Origin: Vulcanisaeta sp. JCM 16159
Lineage (GTDB): Archaea; Thermoproteota; Thermoprotei; Thermoproteales; Thermocladiaceae
Direction: 5' to 3'
Assembly (NCBI RefSeq): GCF_001316265.1
Contig: NZ_BBDN01000007.1
Coordinates: 62,001 to 126,000 of the forward strand
Length of the DNA stretch: 64,000 bases
Position 1 is the stretch's first letter. The number at the start of each line of letters is the position of its first letter. The position numbers and the translations under genes were made by a program. Below, in pieces: positions 8,895-17,526 of this stretch. The notes beneath the pieces are model-generated. The model saw only the letters and a program-made list of their open reading frames with translations. It did not search any database and was not told the origin of the DNA.

Positions 8895-9988
8895 CCTTCT
8901 ATTCTCTTTAGAGAATATCCGAGGTCGTTGATGAAGGCATTAAGTGGGTTGACACGGTGAAAAAAAACTCCTTCTATTCTCTTTAGAGAATATCTGGAAC
9001 GCCTTCCCAGCGTTCACGGCACCAACCGAGACAAACCTATACCTTCTATTCTCTTTAGAGAATATCACGCAACACTACAGGTGTTCTATGTCCTAATCGC
9101 CACAGCAACCTTCTATTCTCTTTAGAGAATATCCTGAATTAAGCCGAAGCTGAATTGTACGTAGCCGTCCACAGCAGGCGCCTTCTATTCTCTTTAGAGA
9201 ATATCTTCTCCCTCCTTGATGTCACCAACAAATGCGAAGCTACTGCCGTCCTTCTATTCTCTTTAGAGAATATCTTGGTGAATTCGGGAAGTTACTAAGG
9301 GAGCAGGTGCTGGGCTTCATTAGGCCTTCTATTCTCTTTAGAGAATATCGTATTGACCCAGGGCAGAGGTGGTAATGACTATGGGATTCCGCCCTTCTAT
9401 TCTCTTTAGAGAATATCGGGCCGAAAACGCATATGCCAATAGCCTAGAGCTAATGAACATGATACCCTTCTATTCTCTTTAGAGAATATCTCACGTTGTT
9501 GTTTGGCGCCATGACAACACTCGACATATTAATCATCCTTCTATTCTCTTTAGAGAATATCGGGCAACGATACTACCCATTGCCGAGGGGTTTGGCTACG
9601 CAATTATTGCCTTCTATTCTCTTTAGAGAATATCGGAGACTCAATCGTGTATGCAATTGACGCGAATGTGAACACGTCATCCTTCTATTCTCTTTAGAGA
9701 ATATCACATAGACTTAATGCTTATCGTGAAGAAACCACTCATTATGTTCATCACCCTTCTATTCTCTTTAGAGAATATCGTTCTGCCAATTACTGATATT
9801 GAGCCAGACCTCATACTGTTTAAGCCTTCTATTCTCTTTAGAGAATATCTGGTGTGTACGTTAGGGTTGTGGCCGTAGTTGTGTTGTTACTGCTTCCTTC
9901 TATTCTCTTTAGAGAATATCCATGATGTGAGGGTCTACCATGACTATGTCCACCAGGAGTTCCCCTTCTATTCTCTTTAGAGAATATC
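8895..9988. CRISPR. CRISPR array, 16 identical 25-nt repeats and 15 spacers
   Basis: The repeats begin at 8895, 8970, 9042, 9109, 9181, 9250, 9325, 9393, 9466, 9537, 9610, 9681, 9755, 9825, 9896 and 9964. Each is 25 nt and all sixteen read identically; spacers are 42-50 nt. The repeat contains a dyad TATTCTC-TTTA-GAGAATA that can fold into a 7-bp hairpin. Read on the minus strand it begins GATATTCTC and ends GAATAGAAGG, so an 8-nt handle ATAGAAGG would resemble the AUUGAAA(G/C) handles of crenarchaeal type I-A and III crRNAs. I therefore infer minus-strand transcription with the leader at the high-coordinate end. No degenerate terminal repeat is present to confirm this. No cas genes lie in the window except a distant Cas4-like protein. 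Confidence 0.97.
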
Positions 9989-10200
9989 TGAGACGTTACT
10001 ATTTAAGCTTACTTATAAGTCTTTCTTCGCATAACGCTTATGACTATCGGAACAGGTATGCCCACGAACATGCATGGTGCATGCTTGTTCTCACGGTGTG
10101 CCTTATAAGCTCGTCAATGTTCTGTTGTTTGCGTTCTATTTCACATGAACATGCCTGTTCCCACGACCCTACCACACCACCAACCACTTCCTCCATCACA
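9989..10200 (-). promoter_or_regulatory. Probable CRISPR leader with TATA box and repeated GAACA...TGTTC dyads
   Basis: A TATA-like box (ACTTATAAGT, 10011-10020) lies 23-32 bases before the repeat ending at 9988, so minus-strand transcription would begin almost at the first repeat. Further out are dyads built from GAACA and TGTTC: one imperfect 25-base dyad at 10066-10090, a second at 10147-10160, and an inverted half (GAACAGG) at about 10050. The segment around 10079-10096 is repeated with changes at about 10149-10166. These could be binding sites for a CRISPR-associated regulator or for integration. There is also a TATA-like box (CTTTATATCG, 8881-8890) at the other end, so bidirectional transcription is not excluded. 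Confidence 0.5.
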
Positions 10201-10285
10201 ATCAATTCCGCATAAACGCGGGTGTTCCTACGTTTATGTAGATTTTTCGTAGTCTGGTTCCTGGGTTTATTTGTTGGGCTGTGAA

Positions 10286-11029
10286 TTACCTGTGATTGTT
10301 TAGGAGGTTTAGTATCTTGAGTATCTGCATGAAGTCTGTATCGTTTCTCGTGGATTTGTATCTCTTGATTGTATTTCGTAGTTCTTCGAGGTTTATGCTT
10401 GTTCCTATGGCTAATTTAACGCGGTGTTGGATGAATCCCCTGCCCATTATTAGGGCGTTTAGTAATTGGGCTACATTACTAACCCTACTGTTTAGGCTGG
10501 CGCTTTCGAAATCGATTATAAAAGCCTTATTGCTGCTAATGATTATGTGGTCCTGCGGCTTACTTAATTCATTATGCGCCAGGCCTATGGAATCTAACCT
10601 ACGGCATTGCCAAAGGAGGTCTGTGAGGATGGCCCTTATTTCCGCCGGGCTCGCAGTGGTTATGTACTTCTGTATGGGTATGCCATTTATCAACTCTATA
10701 ACTAGTACGTTGTCTGTGTACTCGAATAGCCTTGGCCCAACACCTACGGAATTCGCAAGCCTTAGGTAATAGCCCTCATTTAGCAGGTTTGGCCTGGGTG
10801 AATCAAAGCGCCTAACCTTGCAGGCATAATAATTATTGCTAATTCGGCATTTAAATACAAGACTATTCTGGCCCTTACCCAGTAGCCTAAAGCCCATGAA
10901 CTCGACAGCTCCGTCATTAAGGACTTCAGTCACGCCTAGTCTCGATAGTTCCCCGAGTACGAGATCTACGTAGCCCCTCGGGCAGTTAATGCGTTCACAT
11001 ATCCCAGTGAATACCTCGTAATTAGCCAT
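10286..11029 (-). CDS. Archaeal serine/threonine protein kinase-like protein
   Basis: This 247-aa protein is a compact kinase of the archaeal COG2112 type. After an N-terminal helical domain (about 45 aa) comes the glycine loop GKGQNSLVFKC at about 51-61, the ATP-binding Lys in YACKVRR at about 68-74, a hinge-like VIELINGIP, a catalytic loop GLAHNELSKPQDHI at about 153-166, and metal motif IDFESA at about 173-178. The usual HxD of the catalytic loop is HNE here, and DFG is DFE, both seen in RIO/Bud32-like atypical kinases. The activation segment is short. It lies between the CRISPR leader and a C/D sRNA on the opposite strand. The target is unknown. Confidence 0.78.
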   Translation of the reverse strand: MANYEVFTGICERINCPRGYVDLVLGELSRLGVTEVLNDGAVEFMGFRLLGKGQNSLVFKCRISNNYYACKVRRFDSPRPNLLNEGYYLRLANSVGVGPRLFEYTDNVLVIELINGIPIQKYITTASPAEIRAILTDLLWQCRRLDSIGLAHNELSKPQDHIIISSNKAFIIDFESASLNSRVSNVAQLLNALIMGRGFIQHRVKLAIGTSINLEELRNTIKRYKSTRNDTDFMQILKILNLLNNHR

Positions 11030-11067
11030 TGAAGTAACTTAATTAATGGCATTAATATTAAGTAAAC

Positions 11068-11132
11068 TAATTGATGAGGAAGACAGGCCTCTGAGGTTTA
11101 ATGGTGATGAGGAACTCGGGTTTTACTGATGA
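11068..11132 (+). ncRNA. Candidate archaeal C/D-box sRNA
   Basis: Box order and spacing fit a 2'-O-methylation guide: C-like TTGATGA at 11071-11077, 13-nt guide, D' CTGA at 11091-11094, 9-nt spacer, C' GTGATGA at 11104-11110, 15-nt guide, D CTGA at 11126-11129. Only the first base of box C departs from RTGATGA. It lies in a 130-base gap between divergent genes, with an A/T-rich TATA-like stretch at about 11051-11062. Targets were not identified. Confidence 0.6.
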
Positions 11133-11160
11133 AGCCCATCTTTAATATGGGCATCATTAT

Positions 11161-11868
11161 ATGGTCATTGTGGACTTGGTGCTTTACGTACCGAGGATTG
11201 AAGCATCAATGCCCATACTAAGGAATATACTATTGATGACTGCTAAGCGATATAAGGCATTGGCACTACCATTGCCTAAGGAATTCTGCAGATTGGCTAT
11301 TATGAATCCAGGCGAGTCCTTTAGGCTCCTTACGGGACTTGGAAGTTCATTCGCTAGGCTTTGGGGTTGGGTGCCGGCATTCCTTAGGGATATCATGGTT
11401 ATCGAGCCTTTAACTACCCTTGATTGCTATGATAGTATTGATAGGCTTAGGAGATCTGTGGAATTAGGCGTTGAGATTGCTAGGTTAGTAATTAGGTTTA
11501 GGCTTAGTGGTAGGGTTGATTATGACGAGTGGTTAAGGCTTTTTAGAAGGAATACGATTTCCTTGGTACCGCCGGATCGACCTGTTGTTGTGATCGATGA
11601 TTATGCGTATTTCATAGAGAATTATACCAGGGTTAGTAATGTTATTTTGCTAGGGCCGTTGATACCGACGCTCATTGATCTGGTGGCGCTTATATCAAGT
11701 GGTAAATTAAGCATTGATTACCTGGCTGAGGCCGTTAATTATGCCATTGGTTACATAGGGGATTACGTGGTTGTGAGTAGGGATTTAACGGAGGCGTTTT
11801 TACGGTTGATCAATAACCGTGAATACATGAGCTTCGTTAGGTCGGCAGGATTACCAATAATTACTTAG
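11161..11868 (+). CDS. Conserved-looking unknown protein (235 aa)
   Basis: A clean 235-codon reading frame from an ATG at 11161 with a TATA-like TTTAATAT about 25 bases upstream. The protein alternates hydrophobic strands and helices: MVIVDLVLYVP, a VVVIDDYAYF strand, NVILLGPLIP and DYVVVSRDLTEAF, suggesting a Rossmann-like alpha/beta fold with a possible acidic site (DD at about 142). No membrane segment or signal is apparent. I do not recognise the family. The last four bases overlap the convergent ferredoxin gene. Confidence 0.6.
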   Translation: MVIVDLVLYVPRIEASMPILRNILLMTAKRYKALALPLPKEFCRLAIMNPGESFRLLTGLGSSFARLWGWVPAFLRDIMVIEPLTTLDCYDSIDRLRRSVELGVEIARLVIRFRLSGRVDYDEWLRLFRRNTISLVPPDRPVVVIDDYAYFIENYTRVSNVILLGPLIPTLIDLVALISSGKLSIDYLAEAVNYAIGYIGDYVVVSRDLTEAFLRLINNREYMSFVRSAGLPIIT

Positions 11869-12077
11869 TACTGCGTGGGTATAACCCTGATTGCCGAGTA
11901 TGGGCAGTTACTTTGGCAGGAGAAACACCCTGAGCATAATGAATCATTCAGTACCCGTGCCTTATCCCTTAACCTGCCTGTTAATACACCCTTTGGGCAC
12001 ACGGTCCAGCATATCCCACATCCAATGCAATTACTCAGTACTTCAATCCTTAGTCTAAAATTCATTAGTGAGGACAA
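11865..12077 (-). CDS. 2x[4Fe-4S] ferredoxin-type protein
   Basis: This 70-residue protein carries two complete cluster motifs, CIGCGICWTVCP and CSGCFSCQSNCP, each CxxCxxCxxxCP, in the ferredoxin arrangement. It would be a soluble one-electron carrier for oxidoreductases of the cell. A short N-terminal extension (about 10 residues) precedes the first strand. It converges on the gene at 11161-11868 with a 4-base overlap and is divergent from proS. The partner enzyme is not evident locally. Confidence 0.88.
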   Translation of the reverse strand: MSSLMNFRLRIEVLSNCIGCGICWTVCPKGVLTGRLRDKARVLNDSLCSGCFSCQSNCPYSAIRVIPTQY

Positions 12078-12119
12078 TTACGCTTGCTTAAATAGTTACT
12101 GCCTAGTTTCAGGGGCACA

Positions 12120-13629
12120 ATGCTTTTAAGACCTCACTTACTCAATCGTCGAGGTGATCTTTATTGCCAAGCTACAACTCATCAAGTCTGGGAGAAGAGA
12201 CCTAGGGAGAAGTGGAGGAACTTCACTGACTGGTTTAACTGGGTTATAATGGAGACGGAGGTTTATGACTATAGATACCCAGTGAAGGGCGCGTATGTCT
12301 GGAGACCGTATGGTGTGAAGATTAGGAGGCTCGTTGAGTCATACGTCAGATTTGTCCATGATGAGACGGGGCATCAGGAGGTGCTGTTCCCCGTTTTCAT
12401 ACCCTACGAATTCTTCTCAAAGGAGAGCGAGCACATTAGGGGGTTTGAGAACGAGGTCTTCTGGGTAAGTAAGGGTGGTACTGGTGAGGAGAGGCTTGTG
12501 CTAAGGCCTACCAGTGAAACGGCAATGATGCCCATGTTCAAATTATGGATTAAGGACCACACAGACCTGCCATTCAGGGTTTACCAAATAGTTAGTGTGT
12601 TTAGGGCTGAGACTAAGGCCACTAGCCCATGATTAGGCTTAGGGAGATATCAATGTTTAAGGAGGCCCATACGGCACATGCAAATAGGAGGATGCGGAGA
12701 GGCAGGTTAGGGAGGCTGTGGAAATTTACAAGAAGATATTTGATTACTTGGGAGTACCCTACCTAATCAGTCAAAGGCCCGAGTGGGATAAGTTCGCGGG
12801 TGCCGTGTACACGATAGCCTTTGACACGGTAATGCCCGATGGAAAAACAATGCAGATTGGTACCGTTCATTACCTGGGCACTAACTTCTCGAGGGTCTTC
12901 GATGTTAAGTACTTAACGCCAAACGGTGATTGGGAGTACGTGCATACCACGAGCTATGGAATCTCAGAAAGGGTTATTGCGGCGATGATTGCAGTGCACG
13001 GTGATGATAAGGGCCTGGCATTACCGCCCAACGTGGCGCCGATACAAGTCGTGATAGTCCCAATAATGTATAAGGGCACGGAGGAGGCTATAATGAGGGA
13101 GGTTAGGTCAATAACGGAGGAGTTAACAAACGCTGGTGTTAGGGTTAGGGTTGATGATAGGACCGATAGGACGCCTGGTTGGAAGTATAATTATTGGGAG
13201 ATGATGGGTGCACCGCTCAGGATAGAGGTTGGCCCTAAGGACGTTGAGAATAGGCAGGTTGTCCTGGCCAGGAGGGATACTATGGAGAAGTACGTTGCGC
13301 CGCGTGAGGGAATTGCCGATACAGTTAGGGAATTGCTTAATGCAATAAATGATAACATGAGGAGTATGGCATGGGAGTTCCTGAGGTCCATGACGGCTAA
13401 GGTAACTACAGTGGACGAGGCCAGGAAGCATCTTGACAGTGGCGGTGTCGTTGAGGTTCCCTGGAGTGGCGATAATGATTGCGGAATGAGGATACAGCAA
13501 TTGCTCGATGCTGATGCATTGGGCGTGCCTATGGATGAGGATGCGAGTAAGGACATTGGCGGCTTAAAAGACCTGGCATGCGGTGATAAGCAGGCGAGTT
13601 ACTGGTTAAGAGTTGCGAGGAGGTATTGA
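12120..13629 (+). CDS. proS: Prolyl-tRNA synthetase, two frameshifts
   Basis: This enzyme charges tRNA-Pro. The rebuilt protein (about 500 aa) shows the archaeal/eukaryotic-type ProRS features: [16 protein letters not shown], class II motif 2 region [21 protein letters not shown], the anticodon-binding domain ([26 protein letters not shown]) and the C-terminal zinc-type domain ending in [14 protein letters not shown]. The frame changes at about 12612 and about 12692; both are repaired by adding one base to a run (CCC to CCCC, then GG to GGG), restoring [23 protein letters not shown] in two steps. As an essential single gene this strongly suggests sequence error. The first 20-30 codons are uncertain: a TATA-like CTTTTAAG at 12122-12129 argues that the true start lies near 12150-12170. 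Confidence 0.9.
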
Positions 13630-13670
13630 GTCAAAAACCTTATAATAACTTGACATGCTTGGTTGTTTTG

Positions 13671-14422
13671 ATGAAGACCTCATTACTAATTGCGGTAATA
13701 CTAGTGGTAGTGGTGGTTGCCGGTGCCGTCGCGTACCTTGCCATATCAATGAACGAGGCCCCAATCAGCTCTCCTAAATGCTAAGAGGTTGTTTTCGAGG
13801 AATGTCACGGTGACTTACGACTTCGTGATTGGTTCAACATTTATGATAAATAATATAGTTCAGGGTGTACCTAATGTTCCATTTCCGTCAGGACCGTTGA
13901 TGGGCATTATTACGATTTCTAGAACACCGGTAGATGATGCAATGGTGATAAACGGCACATTAGCAATTAGGCACTATATAGGGTCGGTATTAACTTTGGC
14001 CTGGCGCTTTGGAGGTATGGCAATGAGTATTGCTACGCAATAGCATTTAATTTCATGGGTCAACAAACAGAGGCTCATTGTGTACCTTACATAAATCTCA
14101 CTAAGTACGTAGTACTCACCCTAAATGAAAGCAAGTACATAGGGAGGGTAGCTGGAATGGTAAGACCACGTACTGTTTCACGGCGTCAATGTCATTAAAG
14201 CCAAACCAGGGTGAGCTACAGGGAGTGCCTATGGTGATTAATGTGACGGAGATATGCCTATTAAGTAATGGCGTGCCGACGAACATAACGATGTACATAT
14301 ACCCAGCGCGCCAGGGTATGGTTGGTAATGTACTCATGAACATAAATATGACACTAATTAACTACTCATTCACGTTTAATCAGAACGAGTTCTCACAAAT
14401 AACGAGGGGGCTTGTTCCATGA
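13671..14422 (+). CDS. Secreted or membrane-anchored unknown protein, three frameshifts
   Basis: The gene opens with a signal-peptide-like segment MKTSLLIAVILVVVVVAGAV. Three consecutive open segments in different frames follow: to about 13770, 13771-14015 (KRLFSRNVTVTYDFVIGS), about 14012-14155 (YCYAIAFNFMGQQTEAHCV, LTKYVVLTLNESKY) and from about 14155 to the TGA at 14420-14422 (GKTTYCFTASMSLK, VINVTEICLLSNG). Sequence style is continuous across the joints: beta-rich, many Asn-x-Ser/Thr sites and paired cysteines, typical of crenarchaeal surface proteins. The frame breaks at about 13770, 14012 and 14155 look like single or double base losses. The function is unknown. Confidence 0.6.
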
Positions 14423-14426
14423 TCCG

Positions 14427-15074
14427 CTATGCCCTGTGACGGGACCTTAGGGAATCACTGCACCAATCTAGTGGCTTTTTAATCCTCCTTAAAGCGTCAC
14501 TTATTTCGGGGTATTGGTACGTCATTATGAATAAGAAGTATTCCTTAACGCCATAGTTAATCCTAATCACAAATCCGCCGGGGCCGTAGATGGGTGGCAT
14601 GAAGGTTAGGGGTGGAGGTGGTATTGGCGGTGGTGGAGAAGGTGATGATTGCGTAGGTGGTATATACTCAATAATGCACGGATTAAAGTCCTCAATACTC
14701 ATTTTATACTCGTCACCATCATATGTGAGGAATGATACGTAATCATCATATATCGTGAGTTCTGTAATTAGGGATTTACGCCATTTAATTAACTTCATTG
14801 TTCTACGTAGATTACCCACGAATATTATTAGGAAGAATAATTGAAGTATGAAAATAATTATTAGCCAAGTAATCTGGCTCAGCATCATGCTTAATAGGGT
14901 TCTTGGTATTAACATAAAGGTCATAACATCAAATAAAACCCAAAATAGGACTATGATGAATAGGACCGCCATGAAGCCGGTAAGGCTAAGGGGTGCGGAT
15001 TTAATCCTAAGTATTGGCTCACCCATGTGGGGATCCTTAAATAAATCCTTAAATAAATAATTTGCATTGGGCAA
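14427..15074 (-). CDS. Membrane protein with two central helices and a proline-rich loop
   Basis: This 215-aa protein has two predicted membrane helices (about residues 30-56, GFMAVLFIIVLFWVLF; and about 66-88, ITWLIIIFILQLFFLIIFVG), then a cytoplasmic beta-rich PH-like or YcxB-like domain (TELTIYDDYVSFLTYDGDEYKMS) interrupted by a run of prolines (SPPPPIPPPP, about 145-157). The layout, two helices followed by a small beta domain, is common to bPH2/YcxB-type membrane proteins, but I cannot assign it. It converges on the secreted-protein gene with a 4-base gap. Confidence 0.6.
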   Translation of the reverse strand: MPNANYLFKDLFKDPHMGEPILRIKSAPLSLTGFMAVLFIIVLFWVLFDVMTFMLIPRTLLSMMLSQITWLIIIFILQLFFLIIFVGNLRRTMKLIKWRKSLITELTIYDDYVSFLTYDGDEYKMSIEDFNPCIIEYIPPTQSSPSPPPPIPPPPLTFMPPIYGPGGFVIRINYGVKEYFLFIMTYQYPEISDALRRIKKPLDWCSDSLRSRHRA

Positions 15075-15080
15075 TAGTGA

Positions 15081-15795
15081 TTAGGGTAATGAACTGCCTT
15101 GACCGAACTTATTACTTACGGCCTTGAGTATCTTTGTCGTGCTGCATAGCGGGCAGTCTACATAGTCATTGAACCTAATGACCTCGATATTACCCAAATC
15201 CCTCTTTTTTTAATTCCTCCCTTAATGAATTCTCATTAAACGGCTGATTGGGCCCGAGCAGTATTATATTTGGTCTCTCCTCCTCAACAACCCTAAACAT
15301 GTCACCTTCATAGCCAAGCCTAGCCTTATGAACATAGACAATATTACTAATAACCTCCAACCTCTGGTTTTCGGGTATTACCACGTCCCTACCCTTGATC
15401 TTCTTAACCGTTGAGTCACGGGCAATAACCGCGACGACACGGCCGAGGGTCCAGGCACGTCTCAGGTAGGCTATGTGACCTGGGTGTATTATCTCAAACG
15501 TGCCTGCCACGAACACCTTATTCTGAGCCCTCTTGATCAAGTCATCAGTCCTACTCCAATTAAAATGGGCCATTCCAAGGAGCCTCAACGCATCGAGTAA
15601 GCCCTCGGCGTAGGCTATTGTCGCCAGTGCGGTAAATTGGTCACCCCTTGATAGGTAGTAGATCGAGTCCTTTAGGTATGCCCTGGCTATCTCGATTACT
15701 TCATTCTTAATGCCCTCCTTCTCTATTTGATCAAGTGCGTTGGCCACATTCCTTATGTATGCATCAATCCTTATTTCAGGATTGACGGCCTCCAT
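15081..15795 (-). CDS. DUF357-like plus cytidylyltransferase protein (FAD synthetase-like), one frameshift
   Basis: The N-terminal 75 residues form a helical domain like archaeal DUF357. Then comes a nucleotidyltransferase domain with VFVAGTFEIIHPGHIAYLR (the HxGH catalytic motif), VVAVIARDSTVKKIKGRDV and PNIILLGPNQP. This arrangement is seen in archaeal FAD synthetase/RibL-type proteins, which transfer AMP or CMP to a phosphorylated substrate. The frame breaks at a run of seven A residues at about 15207-15213; with six, the protein continues LGNIEVIRFNDYVDCPLCST to a stop at 15081. The C-terminal CPLC pair may bind metal, as in RibL-type enzymes where cysteines matter. Confidence 0.72.
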
Positions 15796-15900
15796 GGTAT
15801 TACGTAATGCCTAATCCCTATATGGTTAATAAACCTTCCAGCGTAATAATAAGGAGATTACCGCCGTAATGTTTAATCAGTATGTGATCAAGTGATGCTA

Positions 15901-16410
15901 TCATTCTCTGAGTGTTTCCAGGGATATGAAGGTTTTTGTATCCTCAATACCTTCCATCATACTGAGTACACGTAGTATATCGTTAACGTTGACCTCCCTG
16001 GTTATTAGTATTAAGTCATAATCGCCTGAAACCCTGTAGGCCTTCTCGATGGGTAACTCCTTAATCTTTTCGTAAATTATTGTCCTATATCGAGGCTGGA
16101 CCTTAACGAGTATTATCGCTTCATTGGAGCTCATCCTCAATACCCTAAGTGCCTTGTCAGTGACGTCAACGAATTCACGGCCAGTCCTTATCAACCCAAA
16201 GTCCTTAAGTTTCTTAAGGTGAACACTGAGTGCTTGCCTAGTCATCCCCAGCTCTCTGGCTAGTTCATCCTGGTCGGCATATACTGTGTATACCTTAAGT
16301 GGGACAGCCTTTTTAAGCAGGTATTGAAGTACTTGCAGCTGTCTCTCTGTTAGTTGTCTCTCAATCTCGGCCGGTGTTGTCTCTCCACTTGATGTGGTTA
16401 TGGAAGCCAT
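15901..16410 (-). CDS. Lrp/AsnC-type transcription regulator
   Basis: This 169-aa protein has an N-terminal helix-turn-helix (DQDELARELGMTRQALSVHLKKL, about 46-70) and wing, and a C-terminal RAM-type effector domain (AIILVKVQPRYRTIIYEKI...GDYDLILITREVNVNDILRVL). Crenarchaeal members act as octamers or dimers that respond to amino acids. It stands alone, transcribed from a strong TATA-like site (GTATAAAAAG on the plus strand at 16441-16450), and could be autoregulated. Confidence 0.82.
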   Translation of the reverse strand: MASITTSSGETTPAEIERQLTERQLQVLQYLLKKAVPLKVYTVYADQDELARELGMTRQALSVHLKKLKDFGLIRTGREFVDVTDKALRVLRMSSNEAIILVKVQPRYRTIIYEKIKELPIEKAYRVSGDYDLILITREVNVNDILRVLSMMEGIEDTKTFISLETLRE

Positions 16411-16440
16411 AGTAATCTACCAAATGGGTATGTAGCTCTA

Positions 16441-16450
16441 GTATAAAAAG
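16441..16450 (-). promoter_or_regulatory. TATA box of the Lrp-type regulator
   Basis: CTTTTTATAC on the minus strand, centred about 35 bases before the ATG at 16410, predicting a leader of roughly ten bases. Confidence 0.5.
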
Positions 16451-16561
16451 GTTATTCCTAAATATTATATGTGACCTATCACACACTCCGCCGTAAAAAA
16501 ATAAAGGCTATTAATTACATACTGGTAATAATTTAATTATCCATTATGTTGAAATTTTTCA

Positions 16562-17511
16562 CTAAATAAATAATGGTATAAAGAACACTCTAAGGATTAA
16601 AGACGCTGAAATAATTATTAACGTGATAATAACTGCGAAGTCGAATAATTTAATTGCTAATCTTAACTTAGCTGCGTCAGGCACCATTATGCCTCCATTA
16701 ATTCTATACACGCCAACCTTCTCTAGCATGATCTCCAGGCACCAGCAAAGGATGCCATGGGCCAACCCGAATTAATACTTTTCACGTTATCGTGTTCGTG
16801 AATAGCCACTTTGATACTATTCCTCCAGTTCAACCCCATTAATGCGGATGCCACCGCGATTATTACTGAGGACAGCCTTGCGGGTATATAGTTCAGCACG
16901 GTATCAACCCTGGCGGAAAACCAACCAACATCCTCATACGGCCACCCCTTATAACCAACTACCGAATCCATGGTATTGGAAAGCCTCTGTAGCAAGGCTC
17001 CTGGTAAACCAAGCAATGCGAAGTAAAATAGTGGTGAGAGGATACCATCGACGAAGGACTCAGCGAGACTTTCAATAACGGCAGATATTAGGTGGGGAGT
17101 ATCCAAATCCCATACGTTCCTCCTGACTATTTCCTGGGTCAGCATGCGGGCCTTGTCTAGATTTCCTGACTCAATATTCCTTAATATTCTCTTGGCATAA
17201 TTTCTCATTAATTTTATGGAAAATGTCAATTTCAGGATATAGGCATAAACTATGATCCCCACCACGACATTAACCATTATTAAGATGCGCGGTATTAAGT
17301 AGTAAATGATCATTATTGGGATAACGGAAATAAACCATAATAATATTCCAAAGAGCTTATTACCTGGCTTAAATAGTTTGAATGCAATATTGCCACTAAT
17401 AACCACGGGATGTGTTTTTATGAATATGCCCCTGGGCTCGCCAAGCACGGTATCAAGTATTACCGAGGCCATTAGTATCACAACGTAGTATAGCATTAAT
17501 ACCTCGAGCAT
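16562..17511 (-). CDS. cbiB: Adenosylcobinamide-phosphate synthase CbiB/CobD, one frameshift
   Basis: This membrane enzyme attaches the aminopropanol arm to cobyric acid in cobalamin synthesis. The rebuilt 316-aa protein shows LDTVLGEP near the start, TPHLISAVIESLAESFVDGI, SNTMDSVVGYKG, ARLSSVIIAVASAL and SGWPMASFAGAL, all CbiB/CobD hallmarks, with about five hydrophobic segments. The frame breaks at about 16737: one more C restores GALEIMLEKVGVYRINGG and the C-terminal helix. A CbiX-like gene lies immediately upstream on the same strand (16-base gap), so the two probably form a cobalamin operon. The C-terminal membrane helix ends at 16562. Confidence 0.88.
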
Positions 17512-17526
17512 GGTTGTCTCACAAAG

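Noticed and set aside
8970-9988. Plus-strand transcription of the CRISPR array from the TATA-like box at 8881-8890
   Set aside because: The repeat end and the leader dyads favour minus-strand transcription. It is kept as an alternative, not a call.
9940-10215. Open reading frame of 91 codons across the last CRISPR repeats and the leader
   Set aside because: It is made of repeat and spacer sequence plus the leader and has no protein-like continuity. Several shorter frames inside the array (for example 8778-8960) fail for the same reason.
12120-13629. proS as a pseudogene
   Set aside because: Both breaks are one-base losses in short runs with conserved sequence on each side, and the enzyme is essential. 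Error in the consensus is far more likely.
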